Below are positions 8,376 to 17,080 of a stretch of 64,000 bases of DNA, piece by piece (positions within the stretch are counted from its first letter, which is position 1; every line of letters begins with the position of its first letter). Origin of the DNA: Defluviitaleaceae bacterium (lineage in GTDB: Bacteria > Bacillota > Clostridia > Lachnospirales > WQUN01); the NCBI GenBank assembly GCA_009786535.1, contig WQRX01000014.1, positions 1-64,000 on the forward strand, given 5' to 3'. The position numbers and the translations under genes are program-made. Under the pieces are notes generated by a model, which ran no database searches, was not told the origin of the DNA, and saw only the letters and a program-made list of their open reading frames with translations.

Positions 8376-8636
8376 TTAGAACCTCACTTTGCACCAAGGA
8401 TATATCAGCGTTTTTATGTCATTGGGCAAACCTTCGATGTCGTGATAAGTGATGCTAAGGTCGGAAATGCTTTTGCTTTTAATCGTTGAATCGCGGGTGC
8501 TGCAGGTCAGCATTTTATCTACGGCCATGCGGATGGGCAGAGGCGCGTCTTCTAACTCCACATCTTGAAAGTTACTCGTAAACGCTTTTATTGCCTCGTA
8601 GTACCCTTGCTTAATTTCATCCGGAGTTAGATTCAT
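8376..8636 (-). CDS. Head-tail connector, gp6-like
   Basis: Start set at ATG 8636 (MNLTPDEIKQGYYEAIKAF) with GAAGGAAA upstream; it overlaps the preceding gene by 20 bases. The 86-residue product has an N-terminal helical pair and the ending IKTLIYPWCKVRF. Order after the capsid gene and size match adaptor proteins that bind the portal. No stronger domain evidence is visible. Confidence 0.55.
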   Translation of the reverse strand: MNLTPDEIKQGYYEAIKAFTSNFQDVELEDAPLPIRMAVDKMLTCSTRDSTIKSKSISDLSITYHDIEGLPNDIKTLIYPWCKVRF

Positions 8637-9015
8637 TCCCGTTGTTTCCTTCGGGGGCATCGTTGCCACCACCTTCGGGGGTTACATTACCATCACCGGC
8701 AGGGTTTCCATTTTCATCGCCGCCCGTATTTTCGTTGGCATTTTCATCATCGGAAGACGAATCATTCGGCACGTCATCTTCGGCGGCGGCCATGTGTTCA
8801 AGGATTTTGGCGCGGTATTCGTCCGCGTTTTTCAACCCCGCAAAGTCGATGCCGTTTTCTTTGGCATAATTTTTTAAATTAGCCGATTTCATTTTTGCAA
8901 TATCGTCTGCGGTGACAGTGGTTTCTGCTTTTTCGGCTTCGGTTTTAACGGCCTCGGCCTTTGCTTTTTCTTCGGCAAGCCTACGCCGTATGCGTTGGTG
9001 TGTCGATAAACTCAT
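8617..9015 (-). CDS. Head-associated protein with HeH/SAP-like fold and acidic tail
   Basis: 132 residues in three parts: a basic, Glu/Ala-rich coiled coil (1-33), a compact helix-extended-helix-like segment (~35-72, IAKMKSANLKNYAKENGID..LKNADEYRAKILEHM), and a low-complexity Asn/Gly/Glu/Asp tail (73-132). Such short proteins follow the major capsid gene in many phages and may help capsid or connector assembly. Exact role unknown. Confidence 0.6.
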   Translation of the reverse strand: MSLSTHQRIRRRLAEEKAKAEAVKTEAEKAETTVTADDIAKMKSANLKNYAKENGIDFAGLKNADEYRAKILEHMAAAEDDVPNDSSSDDENANENTGGDENGNPAGDGNVTPEGGGNDAPEGNNGNESNSG

Positions 9016-9030
9016 AATGTTACTCCCTTC

Positions 9031-10038
9031 TTATACCCGCGATTCGGCATTACTGAGGTTTTCAGAGCCGATGCGGAAAATAAATTTAACAATGCGGATG
9101 GCCTTGGGTTCATAGACGCGTTCCCAATTCGTGCCATCTTTTAATTCAGCGCGGGTGGAAAATTCATCTTCCACGGAATTTTCCGTAAACTTCACACCAC
9201 GGGGATGCAAAATAATTATGCGGCGATTAACCAAATAATCTTCACCCGCATGGGAAGTGGAGTCCCTATCCAATTCGGTTTCCAAAATGCGCGGATGAGA
9301 ACCGTTGCCCATTGCAATCGCTCCCGAACCGAAAATGTGCATCGCACCTGTTTTGGTTGTCGTGTCGTAATACATGGCATCATCTACAACGACACGCTTA
9401 CCCATGAAATAAGGCACACGGGGGCTTTGTTCATATTCCTGCACATATTCAATTAATTTGCGTTTGGCAAGATACGCTTCTACTGCGGAGTGCATCAACA
9501 CCGCTGTGAGTAAGTTTTTAGCATCTCCCATTTTTTGCCCTGCATCAATAAATGATTCGCCCGTAAGAAGTCCATCATCACCGAGCAATGCAGAAATATC
9601 ATGCACTTTGTCTGCCATGGTGGTTGCGGCAAAAATGCCGTCTAAGACGGCAAGCAAACGCGCCTGTATGATGCGTTGCCAGTAGGTTGACACCAAATCA
9701 CCAATTGCCGCCATGGGGTCTGCCCCGGAAAGTAACGCGGTTAATGCATCTGCACCCCACATGTTACCGAACATTTGCTTGCGGGCTACGTCTTTGTTGG
9801 CGTTGATGTTTTTGGGGTCGTAGAAACCACCCTGTTTTACAGTTTCTTCTTCACCCTGTAAATCTTCCCAAAACGGCATGTTGGCGAGAGTGTTGGGGCC
9901 GCTTGCCAACATGTCAAATTCGGAATTGTTCACCACGATGCCCGATTGGACTACTGCAGAAAGTTCCATGGTACGTCGAATTACATAAGGCGTAAATATT
10001 TCGGGCTGGATTACATGTTGCAATGTTGTAATACCCAT
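9031..10038 (-). CDS. Major capsid protein
   Basis: 335 residues, immediately after the scaffold gene. The N-terminus MGITTLQHVIQPEIFTPYVIRRTMELS and the central LTAVLMHSAVEAYLAKRKLIEY with a PYFMGKRVVVDD strand match capsid proteins of Mu-like and SPP1-like clostridial phages (HK97 fold). GAAGGGA precedes the start. The C-terminal ~20 residues are polar and less conserved. Confidence 0.88.
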   Translation of the reverse strand: MGITTLQHVIQPEIFTPYVIRRTMELSAVVQSGIVVNNSEFDMLASGPNTLANMPFWEDLQGEEETVKQGGFYDPKNINANKDVARKQMFGNMWGADALTALLSGADPMAAIGDLVSTYWQRIIQARLLAVLDGIFAATTMADKVHDISALLGDDGLLTGESFIDAGQKMGDAKNLLTAVLMHSAVEAYLAKRKLIEYVQEYEQSPRVPYFMGKRVVVDDAMYYDTTTKTGAMHIFGSGAIAMGNGSHPRILETELDRDSTSHAGEDYLVNRRIIILHPRGVKFTENSVEDEFSTRAELKDGTNWERVYEPKAIRIVKFIFRIGSENLSNAESRV

Positions 10039-10053
10039 TCAAATCATCCCTTC

Positions 10054-10671
10054 TTATTGGCCTGCGGCGGCCTTTAATTTGTGATACAGTTCGGGGTTGT
10101 CCCGTAATAACTGCCCTTGCTTGGTTAAGTTAAAGGTTTCCTTTTTAAAAGGATTATCCTTGTACTCATCGGGGTTGGATTTCGACCCGCCGTAGGGTTC
10201 GCGGCCTTCAAGGTTGGGGGCGAATAAATAAGCGTCCGATTTTTTCAACACCTCCACTTGTGCCGCCAGTCCTGATACGGCATCACCTTCCATGCGGATT
10301 TCGCTCATATTCAACAGATCCATTACCGCTTTTGGGTTTCTTGCCCCGTCTTTTGCGAGAGTCAACACCACTGCACTTTCCAGCTTAAATGCGGCAAGGT
10401 CGGCGGCGGATTTAGCGGCAAGGGTTTTGTTTTCGGTAATGGCCGCGTCTAATTTTTCTTGCAAGCCCGCAGAATCGCCCGTAATTTTTTGCAACCCTTT
10501 GAGCTGCTCATCCCGTTGTTTCACCGTGTCGGTTAGCTGTACCCGTTCCATTTCGGATTCGGCCAATTTCGCCTTGGGGACATACCCTTCCAACGCGGTT
10601 GTGTGCAGGGTCAGCACGTTGTCGGCCTGTTCCTCGGTTAAGCCGTGTTTTAACAATTCTTCTTTTAACAT
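10054..10671 (-). CDS. Capsid scaffolding protein (gp20-like)
   Basis: 205 residues, strongly helical and charged: residues ~1-40 short helices, ~45-110 coiled coil (MERVQLTDTVKQRDEQL..), then KDGARNPKAVMDLLNM and a C-terminal region with FKKETFNLTKQGQLLRDNPELY. This is the pattern of the minor structural gp20/scaffold family. It is placed directly upstream of the capsid gene, the normal arrangement. Confidence 0.85.
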   Translation of the reverse strand: MLKEELLKHGLTEEQADNVLTLHTTALEGYVPKAKLAESEMERVQLTDTVKQRDEQLKGLQKITGDSAGLQEKLDAAITENKTLAAKSAADLAAFKLESAVVLTLAKDGARNPKAVMDLLNMSEIRMEGDAVSGLAAQVEVLKKSDAYLFAPNLEGREPYGGSKSNPDEYKDNPFKKETFNLTKQGQLLRDNPELYHKLKAAAGQ

Positions 10672-10721
10672 GGGTTTCTTCCTTTCTTGTTGGTTTCATA
10701 TTTAATTGTGATACTGCCGTG

Positions 10722-11045
10722 TTAAATGTCTGCCATGGTGAAAATGTGCGGGTTGTCGATTATGGCTTCATAAATGCCCGTGGATAATAAGGAAATGCTG
10801 TGTTCGTCACTATTTAAATCTCGTAAATCAAAACGGCAACAAATCCCATGCAACATTTCACGTATAAATGTTTCGTTTATATTGTGTTGGGGAAATCGGT
10901 TGGCTATTTTAATCACTTCGCCGTCAAAATCAATGTTCCCATACAATTCGGCATTTGCACCCGCAATTTCTTCTTGCCGTTTGATGTCATAATTTTTGAG
11001 ACCGATTTTTACGTTATTTATGGGTTTGGATGTTTTTTTACCCAT
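10722..11045 (-). CDS. ImmA/IrrE-like zincin with altered active site
   Basis: Start at ATG 11045, with AAAGGAGGATAGC directly upstream. The 107-residue protein resembles small phage proteins that read NIDFDGEVIKI..., then HEILHGI, then ...LSTGIYEAI.DNP. The metal motif here is REMLH (residues 62-66) in place of HEXXH; one base (CGT for CAT) explains the change. The family fold is likely kept but zinc catalysis is not expected. It lies between head genes, after a terminator. Confidence 0.6.
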   Translation of the reverse strand: MGKKTSKPINNVKIGLKNYDIKRQEEIAGANAELYGNIDFDGEVIKIANRFPQHNINETFIREMLHGICCRFDLRDLNSDEHSISLLSTGIYEAIIDNPHIFTMADI

Positions 11046-11065
11046 GCTATCCTCCTTTTTTGCAA

Positions 11066-11097
11066 TCAAAAAAGACTGCGCGGATACGCAATCTTTA
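11066..11097 (-). terminator. Intrinsic terminator upstream of the zincin-like gene
   Basis: On the minus strand AAAGATTGCG and CGCAGTCTTT form a 10-bp stem (one T-G pair) with a 6-base loop, followed by T-run TTTTT. It separates the minor head/small gene from the zincin-like gene and scaffold, so capsid genes may have another promoter or rely on read-through. Confidence 0.6.
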
Positions 11098-11121
11098 TGA
11101 TTAAATATTTGCATTTAATGT

Positions 11122-11334
11122 TTACGCGGGGGCGAGGGTACTTGCACCGTCTTTTCGTTTTTGTCGCTCTTGCCCTAACAACCATTTAATGCGCGATACA
11201 GCTTCATCATTGGTTGACCAGTGCATATATGGTGGATATGCCCCAACCTCATTGCGGTATTCTTCTACAATACCCTTGGCATCGGGATTTTTAAGAAGTT
11301 TCGCTACTTCTCTGTGCGTATAATCGGGTAACAT
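11122..11334 (-). CDS. Small phage protein of unknown function
   Basis: 70 residues, hydrophilic, with TNDEAVSRIKWLLGQERQKRK near the C-terminus. Starts four bases from the end of the minor head gene. No family recognised. A small cytoplasmic protein in the head module is all that can be said. Confidence 0.55.
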   Translation of the reverse strand: MLPDYTHREVAKLLKNPDAKGIVEEYRNEVGAYPPYMHWSTNDEAVSRIKWLLGQERQKRKDGASTLAPA

Positions 11335-11338
11335 ACAA

Positions 11339-12817
11339 TCAACCTCCCAGCATGTTATGAACGGAATTTAATAATGAAGGAAATTCCTCTGCTATCAATT
11401 TATATGCGGCGGCGTTCCTTGTTACAGCCGCGAACACATCGGCAAACACTTCTGCCTCCACCTTTCCGGGTTCACTCCAATAATTTGCATCATGGTGAAA
11501 CGCCCCGGATAATTCACCCCTTGATAATGCGCTAAACAAGTCACTAACAGACATGTTGTAATATACATCATCATCGTCCAACATACCTTCAAATCGCGTT
11601 CGGTCTTGGTTAAACAAGCCCTGTGCATCATTCAATGAGTCAATAAATTGGCGGTTTGCATGGCTTTGTATGACTTCACGGTCTATTTTGTGACCGATTT
11701 CATGTGCAATTGATTCTAAGGGGTCATACTCGCCAAACGCAGGGTGGCTTGGATTGATGAATATAGTACCATTTTCGCCTTGAAAATTCAACGCACTCCG
11801 CATTTCATTATCAATAACAAAAGTGCCTTCATGTAAATGCGGTTCATAATGCGCCCGTATATGTTCGGGTAAATGTGCCGCGTCTTCACGCATGGCGGCC
11901 AGCGTATCATCTAGGGAAAATACCTCCCCATCCGCACCGTCTGCATCACCCGTTATATCGGGTATATCCATATTGTCACCCCCGCTTGTTTCGTTTGCTA
12001 AGTCTACCACAAAAAAGCATCGGCAGTTAATATCTTCTGCCGCTACCCCTATCATGGCAGGGCCGAAACCGCTTGCACCGCTTGGTAATAAAAAATTATT
12101 ATTATAAGGTACGCTAACATTGTGCATGGCAACGTGGGTTTTACGCACCCGTTCGTCTATACTGGTTATCCATGTTTTTACCATGTTTATGCCCGTCACG
12201 CGGTCTAGGCGGTCTTTTCGGGCTTCAGCAAAAACACGGTAGCATTCGGTGCGTACAATGCGGATGGCGTTTACCGTGTCACGACCCAACGATTCATTTA
12301 ACCGTTGTGCCATTTGCGAGTAACTTTCATCTTCGCGCAATCCTTGGTTAATGGTTTCACGGATTTTTAAAACTGCGGTGTCGCGGTGCATGTTCATCCG
12401 CTCAGTCCATGCCAACCCCGATATATCGTTGGTTAAAGCACGGTCAAGTTCCTCTTGGCGAATGATGCCGTGCAGGGCATTTTGCCCCCATGCGCGGGTG
12501 ACAATTTCACTGGTACCCGTGAAGCCGCTTGTATATGCCATGTTTACGGCGTTGGCGATGACGCGGGTATTTTCTTTGTAAAGGCTAACATTTATGCCGC
12601 GCAGCGCATCGTTCATACGCCCCTGCCGTCCATATTGTGCCATGGTGTCACGGGTGAGTACGCCGTTGGTTTCGTACCGCTCAAATAGGTTGCCCATGTG
12701 CCGTTTGTAATCCAATAAGGTTACAGCGTAATTACGCACAATATTTTGTTCCGCTTGGGCAACCCTGTTTTCAAAGGCATTAAACATACCCAATTGTTCA
12801 TCACGGTGGTTACTCAT
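11339..12817 (-). CDS. Minor head protein (Mu F/SPP1 gp7-like) fused to a zinc-metallopeptidase-like domain
   Basis: Residues ~1-270 form a minor capsid/head morphogenesis domain: helical N-terminus, then IRIVRTECYRVFAEARKDR and the typical Cys motif AEDINCRCFFV with SGFGPAMIG before it. Residues ~310-492 carry a second domain with HEIGH (372-376) and, about 80 residues on, PGKVEAEVFADVFA, which would give the third Glu ligand. This resembles secreted-effector or processing zincins attached to phage head proteins. The protein would travel inside the virion. Overlaps the portal gene by 8 bases. Confidence 0.8.
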   Translation of the reverse strand: MSNHRDEQLGMFNAFENRVAQAEQNIVRNYAVTLLDYKRHMGNLFERYETNGVLTRDTMAQYGRQGRMNDALRGINVSLYKENTRVIANAVNMAYTSGFTGTSEIVTRAWGQNALHGIIRQEELDRALTNDISGLAWTERMNMHRDTAVLKIRETINQGLREDESYSQMAQRLNESLGRDTVNAIRIVRTECYRVFAEARKDRLDRVTGINMVKTWITSIDERVRKTHVAMHNVSVPYNNNFLLPSGASGFGPAMIGVAAEDINCRCFFVVDLANETSGGDNMDIPDITGDADGADGEVFSLDDTLAAMREDAAHLPEHIRAHYEPHLHEGTFVIDNEMRSALNFQGENGTIFINPSHPAFGEYDPLESIAHEIGHKIDREVIQSHANRQFIDSLNDAQGLFNQDRTRFEGMLDDDDVYYNMSVSDLFSALSRGELSGAFHHDANYWSEPGKVEAEVFADVFAAVTRNAAAYKLIAEEFPSLLNSVHNMLGG

Positions 12818-14234
12818 GGATATTTACCTTTGATAAATCAATCACGCTTTCAGCCAGTGCCTTGCGTTGGGCAATCAATTTTGTGTATTCATCCCCCGGC
12901 GTTTCAATCATGGGGTGCAAGGCAACAATGGTTTCATCGGAAATCATATCGCGGGAATCCTTGAGGGTTTTTACAATTTCGCTTACATTTTGCACCATGT
13001 TTTTACGGAAGGTGACGCTAACGGTTTGGCTGTCATAACTTCGGTTGTATTCCATGTTGATGTATTGGGTGGTAAACCAAATCATCCGTTTTACCGCCCT
13101 GCGGAATTTCCGCTCCATCATGGAAGCCTTCAAATCAAGCAAGGTGTATAAAAATTCCAAGGATATACCCGAAGGGGAATTGCCGAAGTTATCGGATTTT
13201 GTATTGACCCCCTGCCCAAACATGAAAATATTGTCTTCCAATCGGTCAAGTAATGCGGCCTTCGCCTCCACGGGGATATTAAATTCCAATTTATCAACGC
13301 CGCTATCATTACCCGGACGCACCTTTATGGTTTTAAAGTGCCGTAAATTATGCCGAAACTCCGCGAGGTTCGTGCCTTCGTACCCGCGCAGAATCGTTAC
13401 TAATTCTTGAATTTCCGCAACATTATTAGCAAAATCGGAAATTCCCCGGTCATATTCATCAATGAGGGTTTTAGTTACGGATAAATCCCCCGCCCGCATT
13501 GAATTGTTGGGAAATTCGATAAATGGTATCTTACCCCAACCACGCCCGGTTCCCTTTTGGGCGAAATGCGGCGCAGGGTTGGCACTCTCACCCCCGTCCA
13601 ATTCAAACCCACCCGAATTATTTTCAATGAAAACGGTCACCGTTTCCCGCGTCCACCATTCGGCACGGTACCGAGGTTTACCTTCAACACTAACGATATA
13701 ATAATGAAGGACTCCTCCAAGGCTTTGTTTATGGTCGCTGTCATAAACGGGGATTACTTCTTCAGCGGGGATGATTACATATTTATAATGGCCGTTTTTA
13801 TCAATGTAGATATGCAACCATTCCAACCCTTTGTTGCTGGCGTTGGTGGCTACATCGGCCACGGTATCATCCCAAACCTCACCCAATAAAAGGTCAATCT
13901 TTTTGGAAAATTCCTCGCTGGCTTCTGCTTTGGCATTATCTACGGCAAAAACCATGGGTTTGCCCACAAGGTATGAAACCTTTTGGTCTACCAATAATTT
14001 GTGCCAGTTATTAACCAGTTTGTGGTTTTCCTTGGTATCATCTTCGATTTGGCGGCCTTGGGCATCGAAGTAAAACATTTTACGGTTGATGATGTCACTC
14101 TCGTTATTATAATAACGAATGCCCTCAGCCATGCCCGCCGTATCATGCGCGGCTATCATTTCAAACAGGGTTTCGGAATCCATCTGCATGTTGTTGTCCG
14201 CCAAACGTGTGCGGATATCGTCCATAATGCCCAT
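12810..14234 (-). CDS. Portal protein (SPP1 gp6-like)
   Basis: 474 residues. The N-terminal pattern GIRYYNNESDIINRKM, then NHKLVNNWHKLLVDQKVSYLVGKP is diagnostic of the SPP1-type portal family, followed by VIPAEEVIPVYD, the wing/stem region, and a C-terminal VSVTFRKNMVQNVSEIVKTL. It forms the dodecameric DNA channel. Placed 8 bases after terminase. A Mu-type portal (DUF935) would be expected with this transposase, so the head module is mosaic. Confidence 0.92.
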   Translation of the reverse strand: MGIMDDIRTRLADNNMQMDSETLFEMIAAHDTAGMAEGIRYYNNESDIINRKMFYFDAQGRQIEDDTKENHKLVNNWHKLLVDQKVSYLVGKPMVFAVDNAKAEASEEFSKKIDLLLGEVWDDTVADVATNASNKGLEWLHIYIDKNGHYKYVIIPAEEVIPVYDSDHKQSLGGVLHYYIVSVEGKPRYRAEWWTRETVTVFIENNSGGFELDGGESANPAPHFAQKGTGRGWGKIPFIEFPNNSMRAGDLSVTKTLIDEYDRGISDFANNVAEIQELVTILRGYEGTNLAEFRHNLRHFKTIKVRPGNDSGVDKLEFNIPVEAKAALLDRLEDNIFMFGQGVNTKSDNFGNSPSGISLEFLYTLLDLKASMMERKFRRAVKRMIWFTTQYINMEYNRSYDSQTVSVTFRKNMVQNVSEIVKTLKDSRDMISDETIVALHPMIETPGDEYTKLIAQRKALAESVIDLSKVNIHE

Positions 14235-14242
14235 ATTTCACC

Positions 14243-15766
14243 TCACATGAGAAATTCAAGTTCCGCGCCTTCGCCAATGTTTTCGGCAATGCCCGTCAGC
14301 GCATCGGGAACGTCATCGAATTTATTTCCACCCTTTGCCTTGTACTTCATAATGGCTTTATAAAGTTCCGGCCAACGGTTGTGCCAATTTACGGGGAAGT
14401 ACACATTTTTCATTACATTGGTGGCGTTTGATAAAATCCGCGCCTGTTTATTTTGCGATTGATAAAACTGGTGGATGACAACGCTTTTGGTGCGGTAGGT
14501 TTCCCACAGGATGCGTTCCACGTTTCGCCCAAAACCGCGCCCACCATTGTTACTTTCGATAATGGCATCATTGACACTATCTTCATACAGCATCTTTGCC
14601 AGTTCGGGTTCGGTTACTTCCATGGGTTCTGCGCTGTACAGGGCATTGATGATATATGCTTCGCCGTCAAATTCCACGGCATTAAAAGAACACAGAAAAT
14701 CTTTTCCTGTGTTTGCGGTGTCGGTATAATTAAAAATACGGGTATACAGGGGCTTGCCCCGTTCATCCTTCGGCAGTTCGGTGTAGGTTTTTATGGTGGT
14801 ATATAATTTGCCCTGTACGTCCACAGGCTCTTGTTGATAGTTCGCTTCGTGGATGTCGGGTGAGGCCATGCGCTTCTTTTTTAAATAGCTTTTAAAACTC
14901 ATAAGTGATGGGCAAAGCATTATTTTATTCGCTTCATCCAAACACGCCTTCATTTTTAATTCGTACCAATCAGCGGCATCTTCACTATCTTGCAAGCGTC
15001 CGCACAGGTCTTTGGTTGACCACCGCGTCATATTGATTATTTGTATGCCGCCCTCTTCGATGCGGGAAAGGAAAGTGTCCGTGTACCAAAGCCATTGTTT
15101 TTCCAAGGCGTTATCGTTGTAAGCTTCCTCGGCGTTTTTCACGGGGTCATCTATGATGCCGATTTTACAACCAATGCCCGTAATCGTACCGCCGAAGCCT
15201 GTACCAAGATAATTGAAATATGAACCTTCCAATGCCCATATTTGTTTTGCACCGTCACCGTCTTTGATGTGGGTGGACGGAAACACATCATTAAATATTA
15301 CCCAGTTCTTATCTATTTTGGTTGCATCAATGCCATCACGCACAGCGGCAGAAAACCGGGTTGCCAATGTATCGTTATATGAAACGGTTATTACGCTATT
15401 TTCGCGGTTCTTACCAAACACCCACTGGGCAAACATGGCGAGGGTATAGGATTTCCCATGCCGTGGCGGGATATTGAGCATCATATTTTTACATATGAGA
15501 TACTCTTCATCATCACCAAATAATGCATCTATTTCTTCGGGTGTATATATTTTCCACGGTTCATCTGCGTTAAATTTTCTTATGCGGCCTTCGTACAAGG
15601 CTTGTAAGGTGTCCGCGATTTCCTTCAAATGGGGTCGGTCATCCTTATAAAATTTGGGGTTCATCAATTTGCAAAAATCCCAAAAATAAGAACGAGCCGC
15701 TTCGTATTTATCAGCGGCTTTTCCTGTGGTGGTTTGTTTAAACTCGGTAAAAAGATTTTTATTCAT
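14243..15766 (-). CDS. Terminase large subunit
   Basis: 507 residues from ATG 15766 (MNKNLFTEFK) with AAAGGAG upstream; it overlaps the preceding gene by 8 bases. The ATPase part has Walker A NIPPRHGKSY (~98-107), Walker B IGIIDDP and the coupling region INMTRWSTKDL. The nuclease part begins at FNYTDTANTGKDFLC and includes IIESNNGGRGFGRNVE and DDVPDALTG. It packages DNA into the prohead through the portal encoded next. Confidence 0.93.
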   Translation of the reverse strand: MNKNLFTEFKQTTTGKAADKYEAARSYFWDFCKLMNPKFYKDDRPHLKEIADTLQALYEGRIRKFNADEPWKIYTPEEIDALFGDDEEYLICKNMMLNIPPRHGKSYTLAMFAQWVFGKNRENSVITVSYNDTLATRFSAAVRDGIDATKIDKNWVIFNDVFPSTHIKDGDGAKQIWALEGSYFNYLGTGFGGTITGIGCKIGIIDDPVKNAEEAYNDNALEKQWLWYTDTFLSRIEEGGIQIINMTRWSTKDLCGRLQDSEDAADWYELKMKACLDEANKIMLCPSLMSFKSYLKKKRMASPDIHEANYQQEPVDVQGKLYTTIKTYTELPKDERGKPLYTRIFNYTDTANTGKDFLCSFNAVEFDGEAYIINALYSAEPMEVTEPELAKMLYEDSVNDAIIESNNGGRGFGRNVERILWETYRTKSVVIHQFYQSQNKQARILSNATNVMKNVYFPVNWHNRWPELYKAIMKYKAKGGNKFDDVPDALTGIAENIGEGAELEFLM

Positions 15767-16061
15767 GGAAAAACCGCTCCTTTGAAAGTATGCGTACATC
15801 CATGATATGCCGCTGTTTTAATGATTCGGCACAGGGGGCAAAATTAAGCCCGCGGATTTTACGCTTATTTTCACGGTAGTAGGCAGTACGGTTTTTATTG
15901 GCGGCCTTGCGCCGCTCCACTTCATCTTTATAATGCGGTAAGCCGTTAAAATATGCGGATATGCTACGAACGGAAACCCCAACCGCTTCACTAATGGCAA
16001 CAATAGTTTTACCTTCGCCAAAGAAAAGAACCTCTGCGCGGTGTTTCCAATTTGCGTTCAT
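15759..16061 (-). CDS. Small HTH protein, copy 1 of three paralogues
   Basis: 100 residues. Residues ~5-45 form an HTH (AEVLFFGEGKTIVAISEAVG..SVRSISAYF), followed by a basic helix (YKDEVERRKAANKNR) and the conserved ending DVRILSKERFF. Two relatives lie at 16325 and 23509 with the same plan. ATG 16061 has AAGGTGG upstream and the gene is coupled to the terminase large subunit. It may regulate or assist packaging, but the true Mu-type small terminase is at 24.1 kb, so the job is open. Confidence 0.7.
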   Translation of the reverse strand: MNANWKHRAEVLFFGEGKTIVAISEAVGVSVRSISAYFNGLPHYKDEVERRKAANKNRTAYYRENKRKIRGLNFAPCAESLKQRHIMDVRILSKERFFHE

Positions 16062-16063
16062 GG

Positions 16064-16264
16064 CTAACCACCTTTTGAAAAATGAATGCTATCGTTTAAT
16101 AAATTGTAAATATCGTTTAATACCGCTAATTGCTCTTTGTGCCGTATTTCATCTTGGCATTCCTTTTTGTACGCGACAAACTTGTCGTAGATGAAGGATT
16201 TTATACATAACGTGGCACTTATGCCGCCGAGCAATGCGAGAATTGCATAAATAATGATGGGCAT
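16064..16264 (-). CDS. Small membrane protein with coiled-coil tail
   Basis: 66 residues: one N-terminal membrane helix (IIIYAILALLGGISATLCI), then a charged helical tail with YDKFVAYKKECQDEIRHKEQ. Start ATG 16264 has AAAGGAGTAGATGA upstream. It lies between two HTH paralogues. Shape recalls spanins or holin accessory proteins, but no family is recognised. Confidence 0.6.
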   Translation of the reverse strand: MPIIIYAILALLGGISATLCIKSFIYDKFVAYKKECQDEIRHKEQLAVLNDIYNLLNDSIHFSKGG

Positions 16265-16324
16265 TTCATCTACTCCTTTACGGGTGGACTTCCTATTGAT
16301 GTGTGTGACTGTGTAATATTAATT

Positions 16325-16635
16325 TTAATCACGGAAAAAACGCTCCTTGCTCAATATTTTAACTGCCGTTATATGTTCCAGTTTCATTGTTTTCTTGGTT
16401 GCTTTAAGATGGTCGTCAGCACGGCGTTGTTGTTGCCATAAACGCCAATATTCTTTTCGCTTTGCCTTGTTAGCTTGCTTACGCTTTTCTACTTCTGCTT
16501 TATAATTGGGTAGCGTATTAAAATGTTTTGATACACTCCGAACAGAGATGCCAAGCAAACCACTTACTTCATTAATCTTTTTACCCTCAACAAAAAAAGA
16601 GCCTCTGCCCGTTCCTTCCAATCGCTCTGGTTCAC
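16325..16635 (-). pseudogene. Small HTH protein, copy 2, frameshifted
   Basis: The natural start is GTG 16635 (VNQSDWKERAEALF..) with GGAGGG upstream, in one frame, and the rest (FVEGKKINEVSGLLGISVRSVSKHF to ILSKERFFRD) is in another. A run of seven T on the minus strand (16592-16598) has eight in the intact copy at 23.5 kb; adding one base restores the complete gene. A one-base loss or a sequencing error are both possible. A later ATG at 16639 gives a misleading frame through the N-terminus. Confidence 0.7.
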
Positions 16636-16639
16636 GCAA

Positions 16640-17036
16640 AACCCTCCGTTCGGTACTTAAAAATAGTGAGTAAGTATAATTTGAAGCCTAAAACATTACA
16701 TAACAAGGCATAAAGCCTATAAATAAAGGATTTGTTGCAAATCCAAAAAACAATAGATACACTTCCTATTTTTGTGGACTTATTTTTGGGCGTACGAAGG
16801 CTACGGACAAGATGCCGCGCACGGCTTCGTTTTTACGGTATTTAAATAGCATTTAAAAAATGCCCAAAATTGTGAGTAGTAGCAAATCCCCTGTTTATCA
16901 CAAAACCGCTCTAAGCCCTTTATTTTAGCCTTAGAATGGATTTCTCGTTTTCTTCATATAACAACATAAATATCAATCATTTTTACAGAATTTTTTCTCT
17001 TAGGTATATGGGTAGGTATATTTGAGTTTTAATTTT
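16640..17036. other. Gene-free stretch at the edge of the nested element
   Basis: No gene is supported here. It holds a block (about 16757-16800) similar to the sequence just upstream of HTH copy 3 (23826-23865), a TTTAAATAGCATTTAAA sequence at 16840 that recurs at 24018, and paired GGTATA repeats at 17001-17022 (AGGTATA-TGGGTAGGTATA) that recur near 23867 and 23912. The shared pieces suggest an old duplication or the two flanks of an insertion. Confidence 0.5.
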
Positions 17037-17038
17037 GG

Positions 17039-17080
17039 AAAGTAAAAAAGATACCCACGCTTGGATACCTTTTTTACTTT
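17039..17080 (-). terminator. Intrinsic terminator after the nested-element integrase
   Basis: The minus-strand RNA folds into an 18-bp stem (AAAGTAAAAAAGGTATCC with its partner, two G-U pairs) with a short loop and ends in CTTTTTTACTTT. It abuts the integrase stop codon. The AT-rich outer stem means it may also work in the plus direction. Confidence 0.75.
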
